Origin: Ascidiaceihabitans sp.
GTDB taxonomy: Bacteria > Pseudomonadota > Alphaproteobacteria > Rhodobacterales > Rhodobacteraceae
Assembly (NCBI GenBank): GCA_029251465.1
Contig: JAQXDI010000048.1
Location: 62,001-126,000, forward strand
Direction: 5' to 3'
DNA length: 64,000 nt
The notes beneath the pieces were generated by a model. That model saw only the letters and a list, made by a program, of their open reading frames with translations, did not search any database and was not told where the DNA came from. Every line of letters starts with the position of its first letter. Within the stretch, counting starts at the first letter, position 1. Of the stretch, positions 1 to 8,372 are shown piece by piece. The position numbers and the translations under genes were made by a program.

Positions 1-454
1 GGATCGAAATCAGGATACCAACCACGTAGGCCATGCCGACAACCCACAGGGTTTGGGGCAGGCGCTGGATAACCACATCCATGACCGGACCGCGCCATTG
101 CCAGCTGATTACGCGCTGTTCTGTCACCATACGGTCCAGATCTGCGTTGTAGACCATCGAAAACTGGGTGTCCGGCAACCAGCCAAACAGGAAGGTGTCG
201 CGGGTCATCCAGTCGATCATGACCTGCGGTTCAACGATAAAGAACTGGTACAGCCATTTGATGTACTGGATGTGAATGGGCTGGCCGAGGCCAAGCGCTT
301 CGCGCATCTTTTCTTTGATTTCAGGCGGGACAGTCAGGGGCACTTGCGCCATCGGATCGCCAGGAGCGAGCTGGAGCAGCAAGAAAATAACGAGGCTGAT
401 GAACAAAAGCGTCGGGACCGAAAGGATCAATCGACGGATTGTGAAGGTCAACAT
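1..454 (-). CDS. Peptide-type ABC transporter permease, DppB family (partial, runs off the left edge)
   Basis: This is the N-terminal 151 residues of an inner-membrane permease of the dipeptide/oligopeptide ABC family; the gene continues beyond base 1. Translation begins MLTFTIRRLILSVPTLLFIS, the usual DppB/OppB opening with a first transmembrane helix, followed by LQLAPGDPM, a motif typical of this family, and a long periplasmic loop before a second helix (LWVVGMAYVVGILIS). The ATG at 454 has AAAGGCG about 7 bases upstream. The gene lies downstream of the substrate-binding protein gene on the same strand, so the two probably form one transcript with further transporter genes outside the window. 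Substrate cannot be read from the fragment. Confidence 0.9.
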   Translation of the reverse strand, partial: MLTFTIRRLILSVPTLLFISLVIFLLLQLAPGDPMAQVPLTVPPEIKEKMREALGLGQPIHIQYIKWLYQFFIVEPQVMIDWMTRDTFLFGWLPDTQFSMVYNADLDRMVTEQRVISWQWRGPVMDVVIQRLPQTLWVVGMAYVVGILISI

Positions 455-518
455 ATGCGGCGCCTTTGTGCGTCAGTCTTCGTTTGAAGGAATTTGGAAC
501 GGAATTGTATGTGCGGTG

Positions 519-541
519 AAGGTGCGCGACACGCGCACCTT
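519..541. repeat. Perfect intercistronic hairpin (10-bp stem)
   Basis: AAGGTGCGCG and CGCGCACCTT flank a 3-base loop (ACA), a perfect 10-bp stem. It lies between the binding-protein gene and the permease gene. No T-run follows on the minus strand, so it is not a standard terminator. Such hairpins after binding-protein genes often stabilise the upstream mRNA and lower downstream expression; that role is inferred here. Confidence 0.75.
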
Positions 542-562
542 ACGTTGCATATCTGCGGGTAA

Positions 563-581
563 GGTGTGCGTGACGCACACC
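563..581. repeat. Second perfect intercistronic hairpin (8-bp stem)
   Basis: GGTGTGCG and CGCACACC flank a 3-base loop (TGA). It starts 14 bases beyond the stop codon of the binding-protein gene, read on the minus strand, and is followed 21 bases later by the larger hairpin at 519-541. The two stems share a GGTGYGCG arm, so they may be related copies. Confidence 0.7.
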
Positions 582-594
582 CCACCACTGCCGA

Positions 595-2313
595 TTAGTT
601 ACCTGTGCGGTACCAGTCAGCTGCGTTCCACAGTTCTGAGTCAAACACGTTGAGAACAACGCCGCCCAGAGTGTTGGAGTGTGCAGAAACACGGCCACGG
701 TCAACCAGAGGAACGATGGTAAAGCTGTCTTTTGTCAGCATGTCGTTCATCTTTTTGCCCAACTCACCGCGTTTTTCCAGATCGCCAGTTTTGGCAAGCT
801 CGTCGATCAGTGCGTCATACGCAGGATCGCAGAAGCGGTTGATGTTTTCACCCTGCCATTGGCTGGAAGGCTTAGGCTCATTGCCACATTTGTACGCAGC
901 AAGGTAGGCTTGTGGGTCTGTTCCGTCAAACACGTTGGCGTACATTTCGACGTCAGCATAGAACTTTTGGAACGTGTCAGGCGACCCTGGGTCACCGCCA
1001 AAGAATACGGAACCGTCAAGGTTACGCAGTTCGGTTTCAACACCGATTTGGCTCCAGTAGTCCTTGATCAGGGCTTGGAAGTCCTGACGTACGGCGTTCG
1101 TGGATGTTTGGTACAGGATGGAAATACGCACACCGTCTTTGGCGCGAATTCCGTCAGACCCTTTGACCCAACCAGCTGCTTCCAGCTTGGCGTTGGCGCC
1201 TTCGATGTCTTGTGTCAGGCAGCCTTTGTTCTCGGACGCATACAGTGCAGGCGCTGGAACAAGGTTACATGTCGGACGACCTGCGTCGCCATACCCAACA
1301 GCCACGAGCTCTTCGCGGTTGATCGCCATGGACAGTGCTTCGCGCACGTTGATGTCAGACAAGAACGGGTGTGGTTCTGCAACAGTAGAACGCGTGTCTG
1401 CTGGCAAATCCGGTGACGGGTTCGTCAGGTTCATTTCCAGACGTTCGACAAGCGCGCCGAATGCTGAAATTGGAACACCTTTGCCGCCTTCGGCCATCTT
1501 TTGGATGACGTCTGGTGCCAATTGCAGGTTCCAGCCGTAATCATATTCGCCGGTTTCCATAACCGCACGACCAGAGGCTTCGGCAGAACCGCCACCTTTG
1601 AACGTCAGTGCTGCAAAGGCTGGCTTGCCTTCTTCACGGTAGTTTTCGTTGGCAACCATCTGGATCACGTCGTTTGGTTTAAACGTTGTGACAACAAACG
1701 GGCCGGTGCCGATCGGGCCAAAGTTGGCGTCTGTGCACTCAGGTGCGCGTGCGCCCAGGCATTCTGCAAACTGTGCCGCTTGAATGATCGGAGACTGACC
1801 ACCCATGAACGGGCCATACGGGTTTGGCTTTGGCGAAGAGAACGTCACTTTGGTGGTCAGCGCATCAATCGCTTCAACGTTTGTAACGCCTTCGAATTTC
1901 GCGCCTTGTGCGCAACCGCCTTCGGGGTCCATGCAATATTTTGCAGTGAACACGAGGTCAGCTGATGTCACATCGGAACCATCAGACCACTTCAGGCCCT
2001 CTTTCAGCTTCCATGTGATGGATGTCAGGTCAGCAGATACGCCGCCGTTGGCAACTGTTGGAATTTCTTCCGCCAGAAACGGCACTGGGTTGCCGTCTTG
2101 GTCAAAGCGGCCCATCGGCTCGATCACGAGCGAGGACGATTCGATGTCCTTGGTGCCACCAGACAAATATGGGTTTAGGATCGATGGGGCCTGCCAATAA
2201 ATAATTTTGACTTCGCCGTCGCGGCCGCGCTCACCTGAGTGGCCGTCCGCCATCGCCATGGGTGTAAGCGCAAGTGTTGCGCCGGCCCCAAGCAGAAGGG
2301 TTCTGAGTTTCAT
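595..2313 (-). CDS. ABC transporter substrate-binding protein, DppA/OppA family
   Basis: Periplasmic solute-binding protein of the SBP_bac_5 family, which captures peptides, opines or related compounds for the adjacent permease. The start at 2313 gives 572 residues and a clean signal peptide (MKLRTLLLGAGATLALTPMAMA, cleavage after AMA); GGAG lies 6 bases upstream, which favours it over an in-frame ATG seven codons earlier. Family features include the early IIYWQAPSILNPYLSGG stretch, FVVTTFKPNDVI, and the central region NVREALSMAINREEL. Length fits the family. It is first in a leftward transporter operon, and two hairpins follow its stop codon. The ligand cannot be predicted with confidence; the neighbouring deacylases suggest an acylated amino acid or small peptide. 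Confidence 0.9.
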   Translation of the reverse strand: MKLRTLLLGAGATLALTPMAMADGHSGERGRDGEVKIIYWQAPSILNPYLSGGTKDIESSSLVIEPMGRFDQDGNPVPFLAEEIPTVANGGVSADLTSITWKLKEGLKWSDGSDVTSADLVFTAKYCMDPEGGCAQGAKFEGVTNVEAIDALTTKVTFSSPKPNPYGPFMGGQSPIIQAAQFAECLGARAPECTDANFGPIGTGPFVVTTFKPNDVIQMVANENYREEGKPAFAALTFKGGGSAEASGRAVMETGEYDYGWNLQLAPDVIQKMAEGGKGVPISAFGALVERLEMNLTNPSPDLPADTRSTVAEPHPFLSDINVREALSMAINREELVAVGYGDAGRPTCNLVPAPALYASENKGCLTQDIEGANAKLEAAGWVKGSDGIRAKDGVRISILYQTSTNAVRQDFQALIKDYWSQIGVETELRNLDGSVFFGGDPGSPDTFQKFYADVEMYANVFDGTDPQAYLAAYKCGNEPKPSSQWQGENINRFCDPAYDALIDELAKTGDLEKRGELGKKMNDMLTKDSFTIVPLVDRGRVSAHSNTLGGVVLNVFDSELWNAADWYRTGN

Positions 2314-2634
2314 TTTATACTCCATGTTGGACACATGTTGTGTCGTTAATCCTGCGATTGTTCCCGTTTGGGCCGCAGGTGCTTTTGATCGTCCGGGGGG
2401 AATTGCAAGGCCTAAATCCGCTAACTCAGCGAATCTACAGCATTTTTAAGTGTTCCCCCACAAGCCAATGAGGACCATCGAAACAGCTTTTGGGAAAATT
2501 GCAACCCCGTTGATGAAGTGACGTTAGATGATATGTGGAAACTTTGTGCACAACGGGCTCAGGGGTTTGACACTGCTCATGACTTAGACGTAGCGTTTAG
2601 CATCGCTCCATACAGGAGAGACACGGGGATCAGC
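2314..2634. other. Divergent intergenic region between the binding-protein and ATPase genes
   Basis: These 321 bases separate the leftward binding-protein gene from the rightward ATPase gene and must hold both promoters. A rightward frame runs open from 2518 to the ATPase start, but it has no ribosome-binding site or recognisable protein content. Apart from a possible promoter at 2567-2596 and the binding-protein ribosome-binding site I see no convincing operator palindrome or riboswitch. Confidence 0.6.
2567..2596 (+). promoter_or_regulatory. Possible sigma-70 type promoter for the ATPase/deacylase genes
   Basis: A perfect TTGACA -35 box (2567-2572) is followed after 18 bases by TAGCGT (2591-2596), a weak -10. 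The ATPase start codon lies 38 bases after it. Found by eye only. Confidence 0.3.
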
Positions 2635-4491
2635 ATGCTAGACCAGACGCCAGAACAACCAGGTGCGCCTAAAAACGGTGGACCAATCGCAGACATTCAA
2701 GGTCTTCGGGTCGAATTCCAGACCAAGGACGGCCCCGTACTGGGGGTCGAGGATGTCTCGTTTTCAATCAATGCGGGTGAAACGGTCTGTGTGGTTGGCG
2801 AATCCGGCTCCGGCAAATCGGTGTCGTCCCTGTCTTTGATGCGTCTGGTGGAATTTGGCGGCGGTGAAGTCACCGGCGGCAAGCTGCTGTTTGATCGCAA
2901 AGACGCAGACAACGTCGATCTGGCCCAAACCGAACCGAATTTGATGCGCTCGATCCGCGGCAATGAAATCGGGATGATTTTTCAGGAACCGATGACGGCG
3001 CTGAACCCGGTGTTCACTGTTGAACGTCAGTTGACCGAAGGGCTGCGCCTGCATCGTGGCATGTCCAAATCCCAAGCCAGCGCGCGCGCGCTCGAGCTGA
3101 TGAAAGAGGTGCGTATTCCCGAAGCGGAACGCCGCCTGAAACAATACCCGCACGAGTTGTCTGGTGGTATGCGCCAACGCGTGGTCATTGCGATGGCCCT
3201 TGCCTGCGCGCCACGTTTGCTGATCGCGGATGAACCGACAACGGCGCTTGATGTGACCATTCAAGCGGAAATCCTCTTGCTGATGGACCGTCTGAAACGC
3301 GAAACCGGCACGGCGGTGATGTTCATCACTCACGACATGGCGGTGGTGGCCCAAATGGCTGACCGCGTCGTCGTGATGTTCCGCGGCAAAAAGGTCGAAG
3401 AGGGCACGGTCGAAGAAATCTTCGAAAACCCGCAGCACCCCTACACCAAGGCATTGTTGGCGGCCGTTCCTAAACTGGGCGAAATGACCGGCAAAGACTA
3501 TCCCGAACCTATGGTTCTGCTGGGCCGCGACCAAGACGAAATAAAGCCGATCATTGGCACGGATGAAACGCTGCTGAAGGTCAAAAACCTGACCACACGG
3601 TTTCTTGTCAAAGGCGGGTTTTTCCGCCGTACGGTGGCGAATGTGCATGCGGTCGAGGATCTGTCGTTTTCGATCAACAAAGGTCAAACGCTGTCGCTGG
3701 TTGGCGAATCCGGTTGCGGAAAATCGACGGCGGGGCGCTCGATCCTGCGTCTGGTCGAACCGCAGTCCGGCAGCATTCAGGTCGGCGATGTCGACATCAT
3801 GGCGCTGGATGGCAAGGGCTTGCGAAACTCGCGCTTGGACATGCAGATGATTTTTCAGGACCCGTTCGCGTCACTGAACCCGCAAATGCAGCTGTCTGAT
3901 CAGGTGGCCGAACCGATGCACAACTTTGGCATGTTCAAAGGGGCCGAGGTGATGGACCGCATCGAAATGCTGTTTGATCGCGTCGAACTGCCCCGCAGCT
4001 TTATGCGCCGCTATCCGCATGAATTGTCCGGCGGGCAACGCCAACGAGTCGCGATTGCGCGCGCGCTGGCTTTGAACCCCAAACTGATCATCGCAGACGA
4101 GGCGGTGTCGGCGCTGGACGTTTCTGTCCAAGCCCAAGTGCTAAACCTGATGATGGAATTGCAGCAGGACCTGGAACTGTCGTTCTTGTTTATCAGCCAC
4201 GATATGGCCGTTGTTGAACGGGTCAGCCACAATGTTGGTGTGATGTATCTGGGCCGGATTGTCGAAATGGGCCCACGTTCGGCGGTGTTCGAAAACCCGC
4301 AGCACCCGTACACGCAGGCCTTGATGAAGGCGGTTCCGATCGCTGATCCGCGCCAGCGCAAAGACGAAAAAGACCTGAATTTCAAACCAATTCCGTCGCC
4401 GATCCATCCGGTGGGCTATCAGGCCGAACCTTCGGTTTACCGCGAGGTCGCGCCGGGCCATCAGGTTTTGATCACGGACAGTGGATACTAA
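2635..4491 (+). CDS. Fused double-ATPase of a peptide-type ABC transporter (DppD-DppF fusion, GsiA-like)
   Basis: Cytoplasmic ATPase, 618 residues, holding two complete ABC cassettes in one chain. Cassette 1 has Walker A GESGSGKS (residues 55-62), signature LSGGMRQRV (about 174) and Walker [13 protein letters not shown] (about 195). Cassette 2 has GESGCGKS (about 357), LSGGQRQRV (about 464) and [12 protein letters not shown] (about 485). Each ends with the [16 protein letters not shown] peptide-transporter tail motif. The open frame extends 39 codons further upstream, but [10 protein letters not shown] at 2635 has GGGG seven bases before it and is the better start. It should power the permease and binding protein encoded on the opposite strand, and the deacylase gene follows one base after its stop. 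Confidence 0.92.
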   Translation: MLDQTPEQPGAPKNGGPIADIQGLRVEFQTKDGPVLGVEDVSFSINAGETVCVVGESGSGKSVSSLSLMRLVEFGGGEVTGGKLLFDRKDADNVDLAQTEPNLMRSIRGNEIGMIFQEPMTALNPVFTVERQLTEGLRLHRGMSKSQASARALELMKEVRIPEAERRLKQYPHELSGGMRQRVVIAMALACAPRLLIADEPTTALDVTIQAEILLLMDRLKRETGTAVMFITHDMAVVAQMADRVVVMFRGKKVEEGTVEEIFENPQHPYTKALLAAVPKLGEMTGKDYPEPMVLLGRDQDEIKPIIGTDETLLKVKNLTTRFLVKGGFFRRTVANVHAVEDLSFSINKGQTLSLVGESGCGKSTAGRSILRLVEPQSGSIQVGDVDIMALDGKGLRNSRLDMQMIFQDPFASLNPQMQLSDQVAEPMHNFGMFKGAEVMDRIEMLFDRVELPRSFMRRYPHELSGGQRQRVAIARALALNPKLIIADEAVSALDVSVQAQVLNLMMELQQDLELSFLFISHDMAVVERVSHNVGVMYLGRIVEMGPRSAVFENPQHPYTQALMKAVPIADPRQRKDEKDLNFKPIPSPIHPVGYQAEPSVYREVAPGHQVLITDSGY

Positions 4492-4492
4492 A

Positions 4493-5671
4493 ATGACCGA
4501 TACTAAATCCGGTGGACGCCTAAGCCCGCTCGAGCTGATGACGAAACTCATCAGTTTTCCAACTGTTAGCCGTGACACCAATCTGCCGCTGGTGGATTGG
4601 GTCGAAGACTATCTTGGATCGCACGGCATCACGGCGCACCGCTGGCCGGATCCGGATCAACCACACAAGGCTGCGTTGTTTGCCCATGTCGGCGCCGAGG
4701 TCGAGGGTGCCATTGTGCTGTCGGGTCACACGGATGTTGTGCCGGTGGACGGGCAGCCGTGGGACACGGACCCATGGACGGTCCTTGAAAAAGACGGGCG
4801 CTATTACGGGCGCGGCACCTGCGACATGAAAGGCTACGACGCACTGGCGATCTGGGCCTTGGTCGAGGCGCATTACGCGGGTATCAAACGTCCGCTGCAA
4901 TTGGCGCTCAGCTTTGACGAAGAGGTTGGTTGCACCGGTGCGCCCCTCATGATCGAAGCGATGCAAGGCGTTATTCCCAAAGGGGCGTCGGTGATTGTGG
5001 GCGAGCCTTCAAGCATGAAAGCGGTGACTGGCCACAAAGGCGGGCAGGGCATCTACACCCATGTTGTCGGGTTCGAGGTGCACTCGTCGATCATGCACAC
5101 CGGCGTGTCTGCGATTTTGGAAGCCGCCAAGCTGATCAGTTTTGCCACCGAAAAAAACGCCGTGAATTTTGCCGCGGAACCCACAACGCTGGGGGCGATG
5201 TTCGATCCGCCTTGCACCACGTGGCACGTCGGCATGATCGAGGGCGGCACGGCCCACAACATCACCGCCAAAGACTGCAAATTCGCGATGGATTTCCGTG
5301 CGGTGCCGGGCGATGACCCTGATGCACTGGTTGCGGACTACGTCGCCCGCGTGCGCGAGGTTGAGGCCGGCATGCAGGCCGTGCACCCGGACACCCGGAT
5401 CGATTTGAACATCCGCTTTGCTGTGCCACCGCTGCGCCCCGAAGACGGCGGTGAAGCTGAAGGAATCGCGCGCGCGATCACAGGTGACAACGCAGGACAC
5501 GTGGTCAGTTACGGCACCGAAGCGGGGCAGTTTCAGGCGGCGGGATATTCAGCTGTGGTTTGTGGCCCGGGCGACATCGCACAAGCCCACCAACCCAACG
5601 AGTTCATCGAGATTGCCCAGTTTGAAGCTGGCCACCAATTCATGCGGGATTTGGTGACGCGATTGATGTGA
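4493..5671 (+). CDS. argE: M20-family deacylase, acetylornithine deacetylase (ArgE)-like
   Basis: Zinc-dependent amidohydrolase of 392 residues, similar to acetylornithine deacetylase, which removes an acyl group from an amino acid. Visible motifs are SGHTDVVPVDGQPW with metal ligands around H79 and D81, GRGTCDMKG, the catalytic-glutamate segment SFDEEVGCTGAP, VGEPSSM before the dimerisation lid, and a C-terminal CGPGDIAQAHQPNEF metal-ligand histidine. The ATG at 4493 follows the ATPase stop directly; an in-frame GTG at 4481 would overlap the ATPase and is less likely. Being in a transporter operon with other M20 enzymes, it is more likely a catabolic deacylase than the arginine-synthesis enzyme; that is inference, and the gene symbol marks the family only. 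Confidence 0.82.
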   Translation: MTDTKSGGRLSPLELMTKLISFPTVSRDTNLPLVDWVEDYLGSHGITAHRWPDPDQPHKAALFAHVGAEVEGAIVLSGHTDVVPVDGQPWDTDPWTVLEKDGRYYGRGTCDMKGYDALAIWALVEAHYAGIKRPLQLALSFDEEVGCTGAPLMIEAMQGVIPKGASVIVGEPSSMKAVTGHKGGQGIYTHVVGFEVHSSIMHTGVSAILEAAKLISFATEKNAVNFAAEPTTLGAMFDPPCTTWHVGMIEGGTAHNITAKDCKFAMDFRAVPGDDPDALVADYVARVREVEAGMQAVHPDTRIDLNIRFAVPPLRPEDGGEAEGIARAITGDNAGHVVSYGTEAGQFQAAGYSAVVCGPGDIAQAHQPNEFIEIAQFEAGHQFMRDLVTRLM

Positions 5672-5747
5672 TCGGCGCACGGCGCTCTTGCTGAGCAAGA
5701 CGCCCCGCCCACCGTCCCCTAAAAACGTCTGAAGGTGATTTGATGCT

Positions 5748-7094
5748 ATGATGGCTTTCCCGATTTCCGAGGCAACACCGGTCGTGCATGCGGGGGCTCC
5801 GCCGCAGCAAACTGACGTTGTCGTCATTGGTGGTGGCGTCATTGGTGTCTGCACGGCGTTGTTTTTGGTCGAAGCTGGTCATCACGTTGTGCTGTTGGAA
5901 AAGGGTCGCATTGCCGCGGAACAATCCAGCCGCAATTGGGGGTGGATTCGCCAACAAGGTCGCGATCCGCATGAATTGGGCATCATGGCAGAATCCAACC
6001 GGATCTGGCGCGATCTTGCCAGCCGCACAAATGTTGACATCGGTTTGGTTCAAGGTGGCGTCAGCTATCTGGCCAAAACCGACGAAGAGATGGCGGTGTA
6101 CGAGGCATGGCTGGATCATGCCCGCGCCCACGGTGTCGACAGCCGTTTGCTCAGCAATGCCGAGACCCAAGCCCTGATTTCCGGCATTTCGCAAAGCTAT
6201 GCCGGCGCTCTATACACTGCGACTGATTTGCGGGCTGAGCCGTGGGTGACTGTGCCTGCTTTGGCAGGGATCGCGGCACGTGCAGGTGCGCGGTTGATTG
6301 AAAACTGCGCGGTGCGAACGCTGGATATTCAGGCGGGCCGCGTCACTGGCGTGATGACGGAACAGGGGCGCATCAAAGCGTCCTCGGTTGTTCTGGCGGG
6401 TGGTGCATGGTCGTCGTTGTTTTTGCGCAATGCGGGCGTGGCCCTACCGCAGTTGAGCGTGCGCGCAACGGTGGCTGCGACCGAACCTTTGCCGCAAATG
6501 TATCAAGGCGGCGCTGCGGATGACAAAATCGCGTTTCGCGCGCGTGCTGATGGTGGCTATTCGCTGGCTGCGGGCGGGTTCCACGAGTTGTTTATCGGCC
6601 CTGATGCGTTTCGCGCGTTTCCAAAGTTTCTGACGCAACTGCGCAAAGACCCGTTTGGTACGCGGTTTATGGCCAGTGCCCCAACAGGGTTTCCCGATGC
6701 GTGGGGCACGCCGCGCAGTTGGTCCGCAGAGGCGCAAAGCCCGTTCGAGCGGATGCGCGTTCTGAACCCTGCACCAAACCCAAAAAAGCTGCGGGATCTG
6801 CAGCGCGATTTTGCGGCGCTTTTCCCTACATTTGGGCCCATAAAATTGAAATCTGCCTGGGCTGGTATGATCGACACGATGCCTGACGTCGTGCCGGTGA
6901 TGGACCGTGTGGACGCGATCAAGGGGCTGGTGGTCGGCACCGGATTTAGCGGTCACGGTTTCGGGATCGGTCCGGCTGCGGGGCGTGTGTTGTCGGCTCT
7001 GGTCACTGGCGCGGATGTGGGCCATGATCTGCACAGATTCCGCCTGAGCCGTTTTACTGACGGTTCCAAGATGGATATTGGACCGTCCGTTTAA
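5748..7094 (+). CDS. FAD-dependent amino-acid oxidoreductase, DadA/glycine oxidase family
   Basis: Flavoprotein of 448 residues in the DAO family, which oxidises secondary or D-amino acids to imino acids. The dinucleotide-binding motif VVIGGGVIGVCTALFL (GGGVIG at residues 28-33) is followed by the LLEKGRIAAEQSSRNWGW segment, and the C-terminal FAD contact region reads GTGFSGHGFGIGPAAGR. It starts with tandem ATGs at 5748/5751 behind GAAGGTGA. It sits 76 bases after the ArgE-like gene and 19 bases before the first HipO-like gene, so it probably acts on an amino acid released by these hydrolases. Substrate unknown. Confidence 0.85.
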   Translation: MMAFPISEATPVVHAGAPPQQTDVVVIGGGVIGVCTALFLVEAGHHVVLLEKGRIAAEQSSRNWGWIRQQGRDPHELGIMAESNRIWRDLASRTNVDIGLVQGGVSYLAKTDEEMAVYEAWLDHARAHGVDSRLLSNAETQALISGISQSYAGALYTATDLRAEPWVTVPALAGIAARAGARLIENCAVRTLDIQAGRVTGVMTEQGRIKASSVVLAGGAWSSLFLRNAGVALPQLSVRATVAATEPLPQMYQGGAADDKIAFRARADGGYSLAAGGFHELFIGPDAFRAFPKFLTQLRKDPFGTRFMASAPTGFPDAWGTPRSWSAEAQSPFERMRVLNPAPNPKKLRDLQRDFAALFPTFGPIKLKSAWAGMIDTMPDVVPVMDRVDAIKGLVVGTGFSGHGFGIGPAAGRVLSALVTGADVGHDLHRFRLSRFTDGSKMDIGPSV

Positions 7095-7113
7095 GCATTG
7101 AACTGGAGTAAAT

Positions 7114-8283
7114 ATGCCAATCAAAAACCGTTTTGCTGAAACCCATGCCGAAATTACCGGCTGGCGCCGCCACCTGCATATGCATCCCGAGCTACAGTTT
7201 GACGTGCATGAAACCGCGCAATTTGTCGAAGACAGGCTGCGTGAATTCGGGATCACCGACATCACCACTGGCATCGGTCAGACGGGGGTTGTGGCGGTCA
7301 TCAAGGGGCGCACCGATACGTCTGGTCGCGTGATTGGCTTGCGCGCTGACATGGACGCGCTGCCGATCCACGAGGCAACAGGGTTGGAATACGCCAGCAC
7401 CGTGCCGGGCAAAATGCACGCCTGCGGTCACGACGGGCACACGGCGATGTTGCTGGGGGCCGCGCAATATCTGGCGGAAACCCGCAATTTTGATGGTACC
7501 GCGGTGATGATCTTTCAGCCCGCAGAAGAAGGCGGCGGCGGTGGTCGCGAGATGGTCAAAGATGGTCTGATGGACCGCTGGAACATCCAAGAAGTGTACG
7601 GCATGCACAACATGCCGGGTTATCCGGTTGGTGAATTTGCGATCCGCGCAGGTGCTTTGCTGGCGGCCACGGACGAATTCGTTTTGACCATCACCGGTCA
7701 AGGCGGGCATGCAGCTGCCCCCCACGAGGCAATTGATCCGAATATCGCCGCAGCGCATGTGATGTTGGCTTTGCAATCGATCGCGTCACGCGCCGTTGAT
7801 CCGTTGAAAAACGTGGTGGTTTCGGTCTGTGCCGTTCATTCCGACACCGATGCGTTCAATGTTATTCCGCAGTCGATTTCGATGCGCGGAACTGTGCGTA
7901 CGCTGGATGCAGATGTGCGCGATCTTGCTGAGACCAAACTGAAACAGATCACGGACTTGACCGCGCAGGCGCATAGCTGCACTGCTGATATCGTTTACGA
8001 ACGCGGCTATCCTGCGACGGTTAATGCCGAGTTGAATACTGAATACGCGGCAGAAGCGGCAGCAAGCATTGCCGGATCCGTAGATACAAATACACCGCCG
8101 ATTATGGCAGGCGAGGATTTTTCCTACATGCTAGAGGAACGCCCCGGTGCCTATATCATGATCGGCAACGGCGATGGCGCAACCGTCCACCACCCCGCCT
8201 ATGATTTCGATGACGAAGCGATCCCGGCAGGGTGCAGCTGGTTTGCTGAAATGGTCGAACGTCGTATGCCAATCGATGCGTGA
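7114..8283 (+). CDS. M20D amidohydrolase (hippurate hydrolase-like), copy 1
   Basis: Cytoplasmic metal-dependent amidohydrolase, 389 residues, of the HipO/AbgB/IAA-amino-acid hydrolase group, which split N-acyl amino acids. Motifs in order: RADMDALPIHE, HACGHDGHTAMLL with metal-ligand Cys and His residues, FQPAEEGGGGGREM with the catalytic glutamate pair, GMHNMPG, the lid-domain GGHAAAPH, and MAGEDFSYMLEERPGAY. An ordinary start follows TGGAG. It is about 60 percent identical by eye to the next gene, so the pair is a tandem duplication. Neighbouring transporter and oxidase genes suggest uptake and degradation of acylated amino compounds. Confidence 0.88.
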   Translation: MPIKNRFAETHAEITGWRRHLHMHPELQFDVHETAQFVEDRLREFGITDITTGIGQTGVVAVIKGRTDTSGRVIGLRADMDALPIHEATGLEYASTVPGKMHACGHDGHTAMLLGAAQYLAETRNFDGTAVMIFQPAEEGGGGGREMVKDGLMDRWNIQEVYGMHNMPGYPVGEFAIRAGALLAATDEFVLTITGQGGHAAAPHEAIDPNIAAAHVMLALQSIASRAVDPLKNVVVSVCAVHSDTDAFNVIPQSISMRGTVRTLDADVRDLAETKLKQITDLTAQAHSCTADIVYERGYPATVNAELNTEYAAEAAASIAGSVDTNTPPIMAGEDFSYMLEERPGAYIMIGNGDGATVHHPAYDFDDEAIPAGCSWFAEMVERRMPIDA

Positions 8284-8329
8284 TCTGTCTGATAAGACCT
8301 TGCCAACCCTTCAAAATTGACCGAATCTA

Positions 8330-8350
8330 AAGTTGTATATCTTACAACTT
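8330..8350. promoter_or_regulatory. AT-rich palindrome upstream of HipO copy 2
   Basis: AAGTTGTA and TACAACTT form a perfect 8-bp inverted repeat around TATCT. It lies 22 bases before the start codon of the second amidohydrolase. It lacks a following T-run, and its size and base composition fit a GntR-type or similar operator better than a terminator; no cognate regulator is visible nearby. Confidence 0.45.
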
Positions 8351-8372
8351 ATTATTGCATCAGGAGAATCAA

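Noticed and set aside
2518-2634. In-frame extension of the ATPase by 39 codons
   Set aside because: No ribosome-binding site at 2518, and the translated extension is unlike the family; 2635 has a site and matches the family start.
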